A stretch of 64,000 bases of DNA from an uncultured Planococcus sp. Its GTDB lineage: Bacteria; Bacillota; Bacilli; Bacillales_A; Planococcaceae. This document shows positions 50,010 to 57,814 of this stretch, one piece after another; position 1 is the stretch's first letter; the number at the start of each line of letters is the position of its first letter. The notes below the pieces were generated by a model. That model saw nothing but the letters and a program-made list of their open reading frames with translations, was not told where the DNA came from and ran no database searches. Position numbers and translations under genes: made by a program. Where the stretch lies: positions 1-64,000 of the forward strand of contig CANNAE010000004.1 of assembly GCA_947502505.1 (NCBI GenBank), in the 5' to 3' direction.

Positions 50010-51095
50010 TTAACCGTTCGGATAAATCCGAGCTTGTTCTTCGCCGTCGAGAACGCGGCTTGCGCCTTCTGCCAGCGCTTGCAATTCGTTTTCACCCGGA
50101 TGGACAACAACATCGCCAATCCAGGAAATGCGGTCTGAAATCGATTTGACGAATTCTTTTCCGTATGCCAAGCCGCCCGTTAAAATGATGGCGTCGACTT
50201 GCCCTTTCAACACAGCGCTTGCAGAGCCGATTTCGCGTGCGACTTGATACGCCATCGCCTCGTAAACCAATTCGGCTTCTTTATCGCCTTTTTGGATGCG
50301 CTTTTCGACCGTCACGGCATCGTTTGTGCCAAGATAGCCGACCAAACCGCCTTGCCCGACTAATTTTTTCATTATTTCGTCTCGGTAATATTGGCCAGAG
50401 AAACACAGTTCGACCAAATCCCCTGCAGGAACCGTTCCTGCCCGTTCTGGGCTGAATGGGCCGTCGCCATGCAAGCCGTTGTTGACTTCGACGACTTTGC
50501 CACCTTCGTGGACACCGACCGTGATGCCGCCGCCCATATGCGTCACAATAAGCCGCAAGTCTTTATAAGCGCGCCCTGTTTCTTTGGCGTAGCGCTTGGC
50601 TACTGCTTTTTGGTTCAAGGCGTGGAAAATTGATTTGCGCTCGATCAATGAAAAGCCTGAAACACGCGCGATGGGCGATAATTCATCGACTACTACCGGA
50701 TCGACGATAAATGCCGGGATATTGAGCCCGTCGGCAATTTCATGGGCGATGATGCCCCCGAGATTGGAAGCGTGCTGGCCGGAATAGCCTTCACGCAAAT
50801 CTTCTAACATAGCTTCGTTGACCGCATAAGTTCCGCCTTCGATCGGGCGCAGCAAACCGCCTCTTCCACATACTGCAGATAAGTTCGAGACGTTCATGCC
50901 TTCTTCATCTAATGCTTCTAATATATTTTGTTTTCGAAATTGAAACTGGTCAATAATGGCAGGGAAATCCGCCAACTCTTCAGTTGAGTGGCGGATTGTT
51001 TTTTCAAGGATCTGGACATCGTTGTCAAAAACGCCGATCTTTGTAGAAGTTGAGCCGGGATTAATGACCAGAATTCGATTCAGCTGTTTTTGCAC
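50010..51095 (-). CDS. buk: butyrate kinase
   Basis: 361 aa from GTG 51095 (GGAGG 7 nt upstream). ASKHA-type acetate/butyrate kinase: [18 protein letters not shown] at the start, [36 protein letters not shown] in the middle, and [14 protein letters not shown] near the end. It converts acyl phosphates (butyryl-, isobutyryl-, isovaleryl-phosphate) to acid plus ATP, the last step after Ptb. Free branched acids formed this way can also serve as fatty-acid primers. Confidence 0.95.
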   Translation of the reverse strand: MQKQLNRILVINPGSTSTKIGVFDNDVQILEKTIRHSTEELADFPAIIDQFQFRKQNILEALDEEGMNVSNLSAVCGRGGLLRPIEGGTYAVNEAMLEDLREGYSGQHASNLGGIIAHEIADGLNIPAFIVDPVVVDELSPIARVSGFSLIERKSIFHALNQKAVAKRYAKETGRAYKDLRLIVTHMGGGITVGVHEGGKVVEVNNGLHGDGPFSPERAGTVPAGDLVELCFSGQYYRDEIMKKLVGQGGLVGYLGTNDAVTVEKRIQKGDKEAELVYEAMAYQVAREIGSASAVLKGQVDAIILTGGLAYGKEFVKSISDRISWIGDVVVHPGENELQALAEGASRVLDGEEQARIYPNG

Positions 51096-51124
51096 ACCGA
51101 TTCCTCCATTTTTTCCTTCTATAA

Positions 51125-52225
51125 TTAGCGTCTGCTTAAGATATCGTGGCCGTGGCCGCTGCGCAGAAACTGGCTTCTGGAATTACGGACGCGTTCGATG
51201 CGCTCTTCAGCCATGCGCTCTGCAGCGATATAGCTTGGGACGCCGTCGCGTTTAGCGATTTCGAAGATGCGGGTAATGCTGTCGTAGATCGTTTCAACGC
51301 GTTTCATTGCGCGCTCATTGTTGTAACCGTAAAGCTCATCGGCTACGTTGATAACGCCGCCTGAGTTGATGACGAAGTCCGGTGCATAAACGATGCCGCG
51401 TGCTTCAAGCTCGTCGCCGTGGCGCACTTCTTTCAACTGGTTATTCGCAGATCCCGCAACGACTTTTACTTTCAATTGAGGAATCGTCTCATCATTGATG
51501 ATGGCGCCCATTGCACACGGTGCAAAGATGTCTGCATCTTGCGAGTAGATTTCGTTCGGCTCTACTGCTGTTGCGCCGAATGCTTCGACAGCACGTTGAA
51601 CAGCTTCTTTGTTAATGTCTGTCACGATCAATTTCGCGCCTTCTTTGTGCAAATACTCGCATAGCGGGTAAGCGACGTTTCCGACGCCTTGTACAGCTAC
51701 TGTCTTGCCTTCAAGTGAATCGTCACCGTAAGCTTCCATAGCGGCTGCTTTCATGCCGATGTATGCGCCGTAAGCTGTAACCGGTGAAGGGTTGCCTGAA
51801 GATCCGAATGCAGGTGAGATGCCTGTAACGAAATCTGTTTCTTCATGGATCATGTCCATGTCAGCAACAGTCGTCCCAACATCTTCAGCTGTAATGTAAC
51901 GCCCGTTCAAGCCTTGAATGAAACGGCCGAATGCGCGGAACATTTCTTCGTTCTTGTCTTTCAATGGGTCGCCGATAATGACGGTCTTCCCGCCGCCGAG
52001 GTTCAAGCCGGCTGCCGCGTTTTTGTAAGTCATGCCGCGGCCTAGGCGGATTGCATCTTCAATCGCTTCTTCTTCGCTTTCGTAGTTCCACATGCGCGTG
52101 CCGCCAAGAGCTGGCCCAAGCGTCGTGTCGTGGATACAGATAATGGCTTTTAGTCCAGAATTTTTATCTTGGCAAAATACCAATTGCTCGTAGTCGTGTT
52201 CTTCCATTTTTTTGAAAATTTCCAT
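51125..52225 (-). CDS. bcd: leucine (branched-chain amino acid) dehydrogenase
   Basis: 366 aa, CTAGGAGG before ATG. Glu/Leu/Phe/Val dehydrogenase family: [11 protein letters not shown], the catalytic Lys in [14 protein letters not shown] (near residue 80), [12 protein letters not shown] in the NAD-binding domain, and GSANNQL. It deaminates Leu, Ile and Val with NAD to the 2-oxo acids used by the BKDH complex. Order ptb-bcd-buk is as in B. subtilis. Confidence 0.94.
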   Translation of the reverse strand: MEIFKKMEEHDYEQLVFCQDKNSGLKAIICIHDTTLGPALGGTRMWNYESEEEAIEDAIRLGRGMTYKNAAAGLNLGGGKTVIIGDPLKDKNEEMFRAFGRFIQGLNGRYITAEDVGTTVADMDMIHEETDFVTGISPAFGSSGNPSPVTAYGAYIGMKAAAMEAYGDDSLEGKTVAVQGVGNVAYPLCEYLHKEGAKLIVTDINKEAVQRAVEAFGATAVEPNEIYSQDADIFAPCAMGAIINDETIPQLKVKVVAGSANNQLKEVRHGDELEARGIVYAPDFVINSGGVINVADELYGYNNERAMKRVETIYDSITRIFEIAKRDGVPSYIAAERMAEERIERVRNSRSQFLRSGHGHDILSRR

Positions 52226-52313
52226 CGTAAATTCCTCCTAGTAGTGTTTGGATTAGATCCGGAAATCCGGTTTGGCAGCCCGTCCGATTGTTTAGGTCGA
52301 ATTGAAACCGCTT

Positions 52314-53222
52314 TTATGAAGTCGCTGAGCGCAAGGCTAAAGCGAGAGAGAATAATTTGCTTTCTGCACTGTCGGCACGCGATGTCAACACGATTGGCGC
52401 TTTAGCGCCAGCGATAATGCCGCCGACTTTGGCTTTGGAGAAGTAGACTAATGATTTATAGAGGATATTGCCGGCTTCGATATTCGGAACCAGTAAAATA
52501 TCTGCGTGTCCTGCTGTATCTCCTTCGATGCGCTTATGCTTAGCCGCTTCGACTGAGATCGCGTTATCCAAAGCTAATGGCCCGTCAACGATGCAATCCG
52601 TAATCTGCCCGCGCTTGTTCATGGCGGTCAGCGCCGCTGCATCCAAAGTGGCCTGCATTGCTGGATTGACAACTTCTACGGCTGCCAAAGCTGCCACGAT
52701 CGGCAGTTCGACGCCCGTCGCCCGCGCTACTTGAACAGCGTTGCGGATGATCTGGGCTTTTTCCTGCAGCGAAGGCTCGAGGTTCATGCCGGCATCGGTC
52801 ACGAAGATAAGCCGGTCATAGCCGTCGACTTCAAAAGCAGCTACATGGGATAATACTGAGCCGGTACGCAGGCCGTATTCCGCGTTAAGTGCGGCTTTCA
52901 TCAATGTTGCGGTCGGGATATGCCCTTTCATCAAGACACTGGCGTCATTCATGAAGACTGCCCGCACGGCTTCTTTTGCCGCTTGTTGAGGCCCGTTCAC
53001 ATGGTGGATCATGAGTTTCGGATGGCCTTTTAAATGGGGAAAATCATTTGCGATCAATTGCTTTATAGTTGCTTCGTCATCGTAGAGATGAAAGCTTGCC
53101 AGGTTTTGGTCAAGTGCCAATGAAATGGCTTCCATTACTGCGTGGTCGGCAGCTGCGGCTACCGCGACAGCATGCTCGTCTTGCAAATCGATTTCATCGA
53201 CGATGTTTTGCAAAGTGGTCAT
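52314..53222 (-). CDS. ptb: phosphate butyryltransferase
   Basis: 302 aa from ATG 53222 (GAGGTG 6 nt upstream); the longest frame runs 39 codons further into the regulatory region. PTA/PTB family: VAVAAAADHAVMEAISLA near the start, MKGHIPTATLMKAALN, and the late VGGIIAGAKAPIVLTSRADSAESKLFSLALA. It exchanges CoA for phosphate on butyryl-, isobutyryl- and isovaleryl-CoA. It is the first structural gene after bkdR. Confidence 0.94.
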   Translation of the reverse strand: MTTLQNIVDEIDLQDEHAVAVAAAADHAVMEAISLALDQNLASFHLYDDEATIKQLIANDFPHLKGHPKLMIHHVNGPQQAAKEAVRAVFMNDASVLMKGHIPTATLMKAALNAEYGLRTGSVLSHVAAFEVDGYDRLIFVTDAGMNLEPSLQEKAQIIRNAVQVARATGVELPIVAALAAVEVVNPAMQATLDAAALTAMNKRGQITDCIVDGPLALDNAISVEAAKHKRIEGDTAGHADILLVPNIEAGNILYKSLVYFSKAKVGGIIAGAKAPIVLTSRADSAESKLFSLALALRSATS

Positions 53223-53277
53223 ATCTATCACCTCATTCTTTTTAATTAAAACAGAAGAAAAGTCGGGATATAAGGGA

Positions 53278-53291
53278 TGTAAGCGTTTTAT
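53278..53291. promoter_or_regulatory. cre-like site upstream of ptb
   Basis: TGTAAGCGTTTTAT matches the CcpA consensus TGWAANCGNTNWCA at 12 of 14 positions, 56 bp before the ptb start and within a weak candidate sigma-A promoter (TTGCAA at 53292-53297, TATATC at 53267-53272, spacing 19). Confidence 0.5.
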
Positions 53292-53313
53292 TTGCAAAAT
53301 ACGGCAGTTCTCT

Positions 53314-53350
53314 TTGCAAATTCTTGCAAAACCTTGCAATTAGTTGCACA
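53314..53350. promoter_or_regulatory. four TTGCA repeats phased at 10 bp, candidate BkdR sites
   Basis: TTGCAAA at 53314 and 53324, TTGCAAT at 53334 and TTGCACA at 53344, exactly 10 bp apart, so all lie on one DNA face. A fifth TTGCAAA is at 53292. They sit between the bkdR stop and the ptb promoter region. Assignment to BkdR is inference. Confidence 0.5.
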
Positions 53351-53353
53351 GCC

Positions 53354-55396
53354 TTATAGTAGTCCGAATTTTTCCAATTTATAGTATAGCGTGCGCAAGG
53401 AAATCTGCAGCTGTTTGGCGGTCTTCGACTTGTTTCCTTTTGCTTCTTCGAGCGCACGGTGCAAGATGCCGCGTTCGACCGTTTCAAGTTGTTCCTGTAA
53501 AGGGGCAGACGCTGGAATGACCACTTCATTTTTCGCTTCTTTCGCTTTTAGCATGTTCAAGGGGATATGGTCTTCCGTCATGATCTTATCGTTCATCTGC
53601 ATGAAAATCATCGAACGGCTTAAAATGTTCTCCAATTCCCTCACATTGCCGGGCCAATCGTACATCTTCAAAAACTGCAAGGCTTTCTCCGATATACTTT
53701 CCACATTGCGGCCATATTCCTGGTTGAGCTTCAATAGCAGCCTGTCAACAATGCGCGGGATGTCTTGTTTTCTGCTGCGCAGCGGTGGAATCAAGATCGG
53801 CATGCGGTTCAACCGGTAATAGAGATCTTCACGGAAAGCCCCGTCAAGCAGCGCTTTTTCCATATTGGCATTTGTTGAGGCGATGACCCGGACATTCACG
53901 GGGATAGGCTTGGTCCCGCCGATTCGCATCGTCTCATGCTCTTGCAAAACGCGCAGCAATTTGCTCTGGATCTGCGGGGACAACTCGCCAATTTCATCCA
54001 GGAAAATGCTGCCGTTATTCGCCTCTTCAAGCAAGCCGCGCTTTGCTCCTGTCCTATTTTCGGCCGTTGCCCCTTCCTCATAGCCGAACAACTCGGCATC
54101 GAGCTGCTCACTCGATACCGCCGCGCAATTGACGCGCACGAATTTATTGAACTGGCGCTCACTCGCGCTGTGGATGGCGTGAGCGAATAATTCCTTGCCC
54201 GTTCCCGACTCGCCGCGCAATAGTACCGTGACGAGCGTCTGTGCGGCCAGTTTCGCCTGTTGCAGCGATAATTGCATTTCAGACGACAGCCCAATAATGT
54301 CATCAAAGGTATATTTCGATTCAAGCGTCCGGATAATGCTTCTTGCCCGGTCCAACTCTTTCATGAGCGAACGGATCTCTGTCGTATCGTGAATTACCCC
54401 GACACTGCCTTTTAATTGGTTATCGACGATAATAGGCGCCACATTAACAATAACTTCGCGCCTAGCCGGGCCAACTTTTAAATTGACGCCCCTTACAGGC
54501 TTGCGGGTTTGCAAGGCTTTTAAGTGCATGCTCTCACCTTCTGAAATGTCTGCAGATGCCGGTCGCCCGATCACTTGCTCCATCTCAAGGCCGGTGATTC
54601 TGGTATAGGCCGGATTGACAAGCAAGCCATTGCCTTTTTCGTCCACCACCGAAATGGCATCATCGCTTGATTGGATGATCGCCTGCAGCATCGTTTGAAT
54701 TTCTTTTAAGTCAGTAATTTCTTCTGCGAGCGAAACCACTTCCGTAATGTCTTTGAACACCGCAAAGGCGCCGATCAATTCACCGGTCTCATCGATCATC
54801 GGAAAACGGCTCGTGACAATTTTCGAGCCGTCCTTCAGCTCGAGTTCACGGTTTAATTCCGTCCTCCCCGTCTCGAGAATCCTCGGCAATTCGCTCATCG
54901 ATATCAGCTCATGGATGTGGCGCCCGATCGCTTCATCTTGCTTGACCGAAAGCATGCGGGCAGCACTGCGGTTAATGAAATGGATATGGTTGTCGAGGTC
55001 GATGCCGACCATGCCTTCGTCGATTGAATTAAAAATGATCGACCCTTTATGGCTCTCGGTACTGAGACGGTTGATATAATGTTCTTTCTCATCCATCAAG
55101 CGCACAAAGATATTGGCGACACTGCCTGGAATGATGACGGTCCGCGGCGGATAGTAGCGCCGCAAGCGCTGCGTCAGCTCGTCATCCCCCGTGACATTGA
55201 AAACGATATCGACCGCTTTAGGCAGTTCGCGGTAATCGAATCCGGTAAAGATGTTGAATTTTTCTGCTTCGATTAACGCCGGTGCCGCAGCATCGATATC
55301 CGCAACCCCCTCGACATGGAACCATCCGGATTCGACGAGCAGTTTCAATATCGACGACCCGCCGTTCCCCCCGCCTATAATGATCACTTTTTGCAA
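53354..55396 (-). CDS. bkdR: BkdR-like AAA+ activator with altered GAFTGA loop
   Basis: 680 aa from TTG 55396 (weak ribosome binding site). Order: N-terminal Rossmann-like domain (KVIIIGGGNGGSS, 3-15), two PAS domains (about 120-220 and 235-340), AAA+ domain with Walker A GESGTGKE (395-402) and Walker B DEIGE (467-471), and a Fis-type HTH (LEEAKGNKSKTAKQLQISLRTLYYKL). The sigma-54 contact loop, normally GAFTGA, reads GATAENRTGA (442-451): the Phe is replaced by five residues. It would activate the ptb-bkd operon in response to branched-chain metabolites; use of sigma-54 is doubtful. Confidence 0.88.
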   Translation of the reverse strand: MQKVIIIGGGNGGSSILKLLVESGWFHVEGVADIDAAAPALIEAEKFNIFTGFDYRELPKAVDIVFNVTGDDELTQRLRRYYPPRTVIIPGSVANIFVRLMDEKEHYINRLSTESHKGSIIFNSIDEGMVGIDLDNHIHFINRSAARMLSVKQDEAIGRHIHELISMSELPRILETGRTELNRELELKDGSKIVTSRFPMIDETGELIGAFAVFKDITEVVSLAEEITDLKEIQTMLQAIIQSSDDAISVVDEKGNGLLVNPAYTRITGLEMEQVIGRPASADISEGESMHLKALQTRKPVRGVNLKVGPARREVIVNVAPIIVDNQLKGSVGVIHDTTEIRSLMKELDRARSIIRTLESKYTFDDIIGLSSEMQLSLQQAKLAAQTLVTVLLRGESGTGKELFAHAIHSASERQFNKFVRVNCAAVSSEQLDAELFGYEEGATAENRTGAKRGLLEEANNGSIFLDEIGELSPQIQSKLLRVLQEHETMRIGGTKPIPVNVRVIASTNANMEKALLDGAFREDLYYRLNRMPILIPPLRSRKQDIPRIVDRLLLKLNQEYGRNVESISEKALQFLKMYDWPGNVRELENILSRSMIFMQMNDKIMTEDHIPLNMLKAKEAKNEVVIPASAPLQEQLETVERGILHRALEEAKGNKSKTAKQLQISLRTLYYKLEKFGLL

Positions 55397-55424
55397 TTCT
55401 CTTCAAACCTTTCTGTACCGATTC

Positions 55425-55440
55425 GTGCAATGGACTGCAC
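55425..55440. promoter_or_regulatory. GTGCA-N6-TGCAC inverted repeat upstream of bkdR
   Basis: A perfect 5-bp inverted repeat in the bkdR/yqzF divergent region, 29 bp before the bkdR start. It resembles the TGCA cores upstream of ptb, so autoregulation by BkdR is possible. Confidence 0.35.
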
Positions 55441-55472
55441 ACATATTTCTAGACTACCGCAGGGGACAATTC

Positions 55473-55501
55473 TTGACAACTTTAAGCGGATTGGAAACAA
55501 T
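55473..55501 (+). promoter_or_regulatory. promoter of yqzF
   Basis: -35 TTGACA (55473-55478), 17-bp spacer, -10 AACAAT (55496-55501), 23 bp before the ATG. Confidence 0.5.
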
Positions 55502-55524
55502 GGAACATGAAGGATGTGGAATAG

Positions 55525-55761
55525 ATGGGACGATTGATTGCATTTATCATTTTGCTCATTCCCGGCATCATGGCCGCTTACGGCATTAAATTGATGAGGG
55601 ATACCCTTTTTAATAAATTGCTTGAGCCGTATCCAGCCCTCTGGATGCAGTTCACGCTCGGGACGCTCTTCACGGTAATCGGCATCGGTTTCTTTGCCGG
55701 CTTCCTTTTGAATCGCGACCGCAAAAAAGGCAATGTGTCTGAACGGTTCCAAAAGCGATAA
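55525..55761 (+). CDS. yqzF: DUF2627 family membrane protein (YqzF)
   Basis: 78 aa, AGGATG about 9 nt before ATG. Two membrane helices: residues 3-22 (LIAFIILLIPGIMAAYGIKL) and about 42-64 (FTLGTLFTVIGIGFFAGFLL), with MRDTLFNKLLEPYPALWMQ between them and a basic tail. This is the DUF2627 layout, and B. subtilis yqzF lies beside bkdR (yqiR) likewise. Function unknown. It is divergent from bkdR and ends at a strong terminator. Confidence 0.85.
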   Translation: MGRLIAFIILLIPGIMAAYGIKLMRDTLFNKLLEPYPALWMQFTLGTLFTVIGIGFFAGFLLNRDRKKGNVSERFQKR

Positions 55762-55788
55762 ACGAGCGCATGCATGTAAACAAACGAA

Positions 55789-55828
55789 AAAACCAGCCAG
55801 GGGCTATTGCTCCTGGCTGGTTTTTTTA
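55789..55828 (+). terminator. terminator of yqzF
   Basis: AACCAGCCAGG / CCTGGCTGGTT, 11-bp stem, loop GGCTATTGCT-like, then seven T. An identical hairpin is found at 56066-56104. Confidence 0.8.
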
Positions 55829-56065
55829 GGCTGTAGCGAAAGGTAGGAAGTCGTATTTTCCGAAGCTTATCGCACGACTCCGTGGGCTCGCGCCCAAGCC
55901 TCCTCAGACGCTTTGCGCCTTGCGGGGTCTCGGTCGTCTCGCTGTTCCACAGGAGTCGAGCGAACGCTTCTTCAAATACTTAGATAGTTCTTTGATTTTC
56001 ACTTGTGGAATAGCGTCACATTCTTTTCAATTATAGAAGATTATAGACTTTTTCAACACTCTGGA
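55829..56065. repeat. intergenic repeat between identical terminators
   Basis: Non-coding. On the minus strand it contains CGACTCCTGTGGAACAGCGA, CCGAGACCCCGCAAGGCGCA, GAGGAGGCTTGGGCGCGAGC and CACGGAGTCGTGCG. From memory this is the style of dispersed GC-rich repeats found between genes across Bacillales. Flanked by two copies of the same terminator hairpin. Confidence 0.5.
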
Positions 56066-56104
56066 AAACCAGCCAGGGGCTATTGCTCCTGGCTGGTTTT
56101 TTGT
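56066..56104 (-). terminator. terminator of the GDPD gene
   Basis: Second copy of AACCAGCCAGG / CCTGGCTGGTT with the same loop as at 55789. It overlaps the last codons of the GDPD gene (stop at 56080). The better T-tract is on the plus strand. Confidence 0.5.
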
Positions 56105-56829
56105 CTATGATGCTGCGTTTGTTGTGTCCATAAAGCTTTGACGCGGGCCGGATAGTCTGTGATGATTCCTTTGACTGAAGGGTGAAGCGCACGCAATATG
56201 CGTTCGTTTCCGGAAATTCCATACAGCCGCACCGGTTTCCCCATCTTCGCGATTGGTTCCAGCCATTTCGCTTTATGGTATCTCTTATGGAAATGGTAAC
56301 TGTCGAAATCCTTGTATTTTCCCAGTTCATGCCACTGCACAGCTCGTTTTAAGATCCACGCCACCTCTATATGCGGCTGCAAGCTTTTCATCTTTTTCAA
56401 GAGCTCAGCATCAAATGACGATAATTGGACATTGCCCGCCCCTTCAAGCAAGGCTGAGACGATTTCAGGACCCTCCGGATGCTTTGCAACAGATGACTTC
56501 AATTCGATATTCAACGGGATGTTTTTCCGCTTAGCCCAATGTATGACTTCATAGGCAAGCGGAATCGAATGGCTCCCGAAACGGCGGAACCGTTTCCGGA
56601 TCGACAGCAGCCTCAGCGAATCATACGCCATGGCATAGACATCGGACCGCATCCCCGCTAAACGGTTCAATTGATCGTCGTGATAGACGACCGCAACCCC
56701 ATCCCGCGTCATCTGGACATCCAATTCGATGCCTACTTGCAATTGATGCGCCAGTTGAAACGCCTGCCATGTGTTTTCAAGCGCATGCCCTGAAGCGCCG
56801 CGATGCGCGTAAATTTCAATTTCAGACAT
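56080..56829 (-). CDS. yqiK: glycerophosphodiester phosphodiesterase
   Basis: 249 aa. EIYAHRGASGHALENTWQAFQLA (catalytic His9-Arg10, GDPD motif), GIELDVQMTRDGVAVVYHDDQLNR (Glu-x-Asp metal ligands and second His) and NIELKSS complete the TIM-barrel active site. No signal peptide, so a cytoplasmic enzyme releasing glycerol 3-phosphate from glycerophosphodiesters. B. subtilis yqiK occupies a similar position near spo0A. The last codons form half of a terminator-like hairpin. Confidence 0.88.
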   Translation of the reverse strand: MSEIEIYAHRGASGHALENTWQAFQLAHQLQVGIELDVQMTRDGVAVVYHDDQLNRLAGMRSDVYAMAYDSLRLLSIRKRFRRFGSHSIPLAYEVIHWAKRKNIPLNIELKSSVAKHPEGPEIVSALLEGAGNVQLSSFDAELLKKMKSLQPHIEVAWILKRAVQWHELGKYKDFDSYHFHKRYHKAKWLEPIAKMGKPVRLYGISGNERILRALHPSVKGIITDYPARVKALWTQQTQHHRQKTSQEQ

Positions 56830-56986
56830 AGCTTTCTCCCCTTTTTCGATAGGACCTAGCTTTAATCATCCATTTTATCATTTCAATAGCTGGCTGCAAG
56901 TGTTGCGTTTTGTTGTGGGCAGTTTTTTTGTTTTCTATATAACCTTATGTAGTTTAATACATTTATTCTAACTGCGCTATCGCGCA

Positions 56987-57020
56987 CAAAAAAAACCGGC
57001 GCCTTCACTAGGCACCGGTT
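56987..57020 (-). terminator. terminator of spo0A
   Basis: Minus strand ACCGGTGCC / GGCGCCGGT stem, then eight T, directly after the spo0A stop (57023). Confidence 0.85.
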
Positions 57021-57022
57021 GG

Positions 57023-57781
57023 TTATTTCTTGTTTTCATTCATGCCGAGGCTGTCGACGATCATGGCGATGAACTCGGAATTCGACGGTTTTGATTGAAG
57101 ATGCGCTTCGCTATAGCCGAAGACGCTGGCGATATGGGCGACGGATTCACTGCGCACCCATACTTGCTCGATTGAATGGCGGATCGACCTTTCGACGCGC
57201 GCCGCCGTCGTATCGAATTTCAGCGCAATTTTCGGATACAGCTCTTTTGTCACTTTGCCGAGTGCGGACGGCTCGTCCACTACGATCGACACAGCCGCTT
57301 TTAAATACATATAGCCTTTTAAATGCGGCGGCACGCCGATATCTTTCAATCGCGAAGTGATCAATTCGTCCTTCGTCACCAAGCCGCTCTTTGCCGATTG
57401 GTCGCCGTTTTTCATAATATGGTTGATCTGGACGACCAGCCGCTCCGTCTCGAACGGTTTCATGATGAAATAAGAAGCCCCGTAATCCGCAGCCTGGCTC
57501 ATGATCGACTCCTGGCCAAAAGCGGATAGCATAATGACATGGATTTTGCTCAAGCGCTCATCGGAACGCAGGACATCAAGTACTGCAATCCCATCAAGAT
57601 ACGGCATGATGATATCGAGCAGCAAAATATCCGCCTCGGTCTGTTCTAAAATACCGATGCATTCCCGGCCGTCATGGGCCACGCCCACCACTTCCATATT
57701 CGGCTGTGAATCGAGAAATTCAGTCATCAATTCCACGAGCTCTCGGTTGTCATCGGCAATGGCGATTTTTATTTTCTCCAT
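57023..57781 (-). CDS. spo0A: response regulator Spo0A
   Basis: 252 aa, AGGAGA before ATG. Receiver domain with acidic pair Asp10-Asp11, phosphoacceptor Asp56 (LLLDIIMP), Ser at the switch position (MLSAFGQ) and Lys in IMKPFE. C-terminal Spo0A-specific DNA-binding domain with DTTAARVERSIRHSIEQVW and SKPSNSEFIAMIVD. The DNA recognition helix is well kept. It normally controls entry into sporulation, biofilm formation and competence. It lies 33 bp after recN; spoIVB, which stands between them in spore formers, is missing. Confidence 0.95.
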   Translation of the reverse strand: MEKIKIAIADDNRELVELMTEFLDSQPNMEVVGVAHDGRECIGILEQTEADILLLDIIMPYLDGIAVLDVLRSDERLSKIHVIMLSAFGQESIMSQAADYGASYFIMKPFETERLVVQINHIMKNGDQSAKSGLVTKDELITSRLKDIGVPPHLKGYMYLKAAVSIVVDEPSALGKVTKELYPKIALKFDTTAARVERSIRHSIEQVWVRSESVAHIASVFGYSEAHLQSKPSNSEFIAMIVDSLGMNENKK

Positions 57782-57814
57782 ATTTTTCTCTCCTAATTGA
57801 CAGGCTCCGGACCC

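Noticed and set aside
53223-53353. sigma-54 promoter for ptb
   Set aside because: Searched the minus strand for GG-N10-GC; the GG-GC distances seen are 4 or 14, and the TTGCA motifs are spaced 10, so none fits -24/-12.
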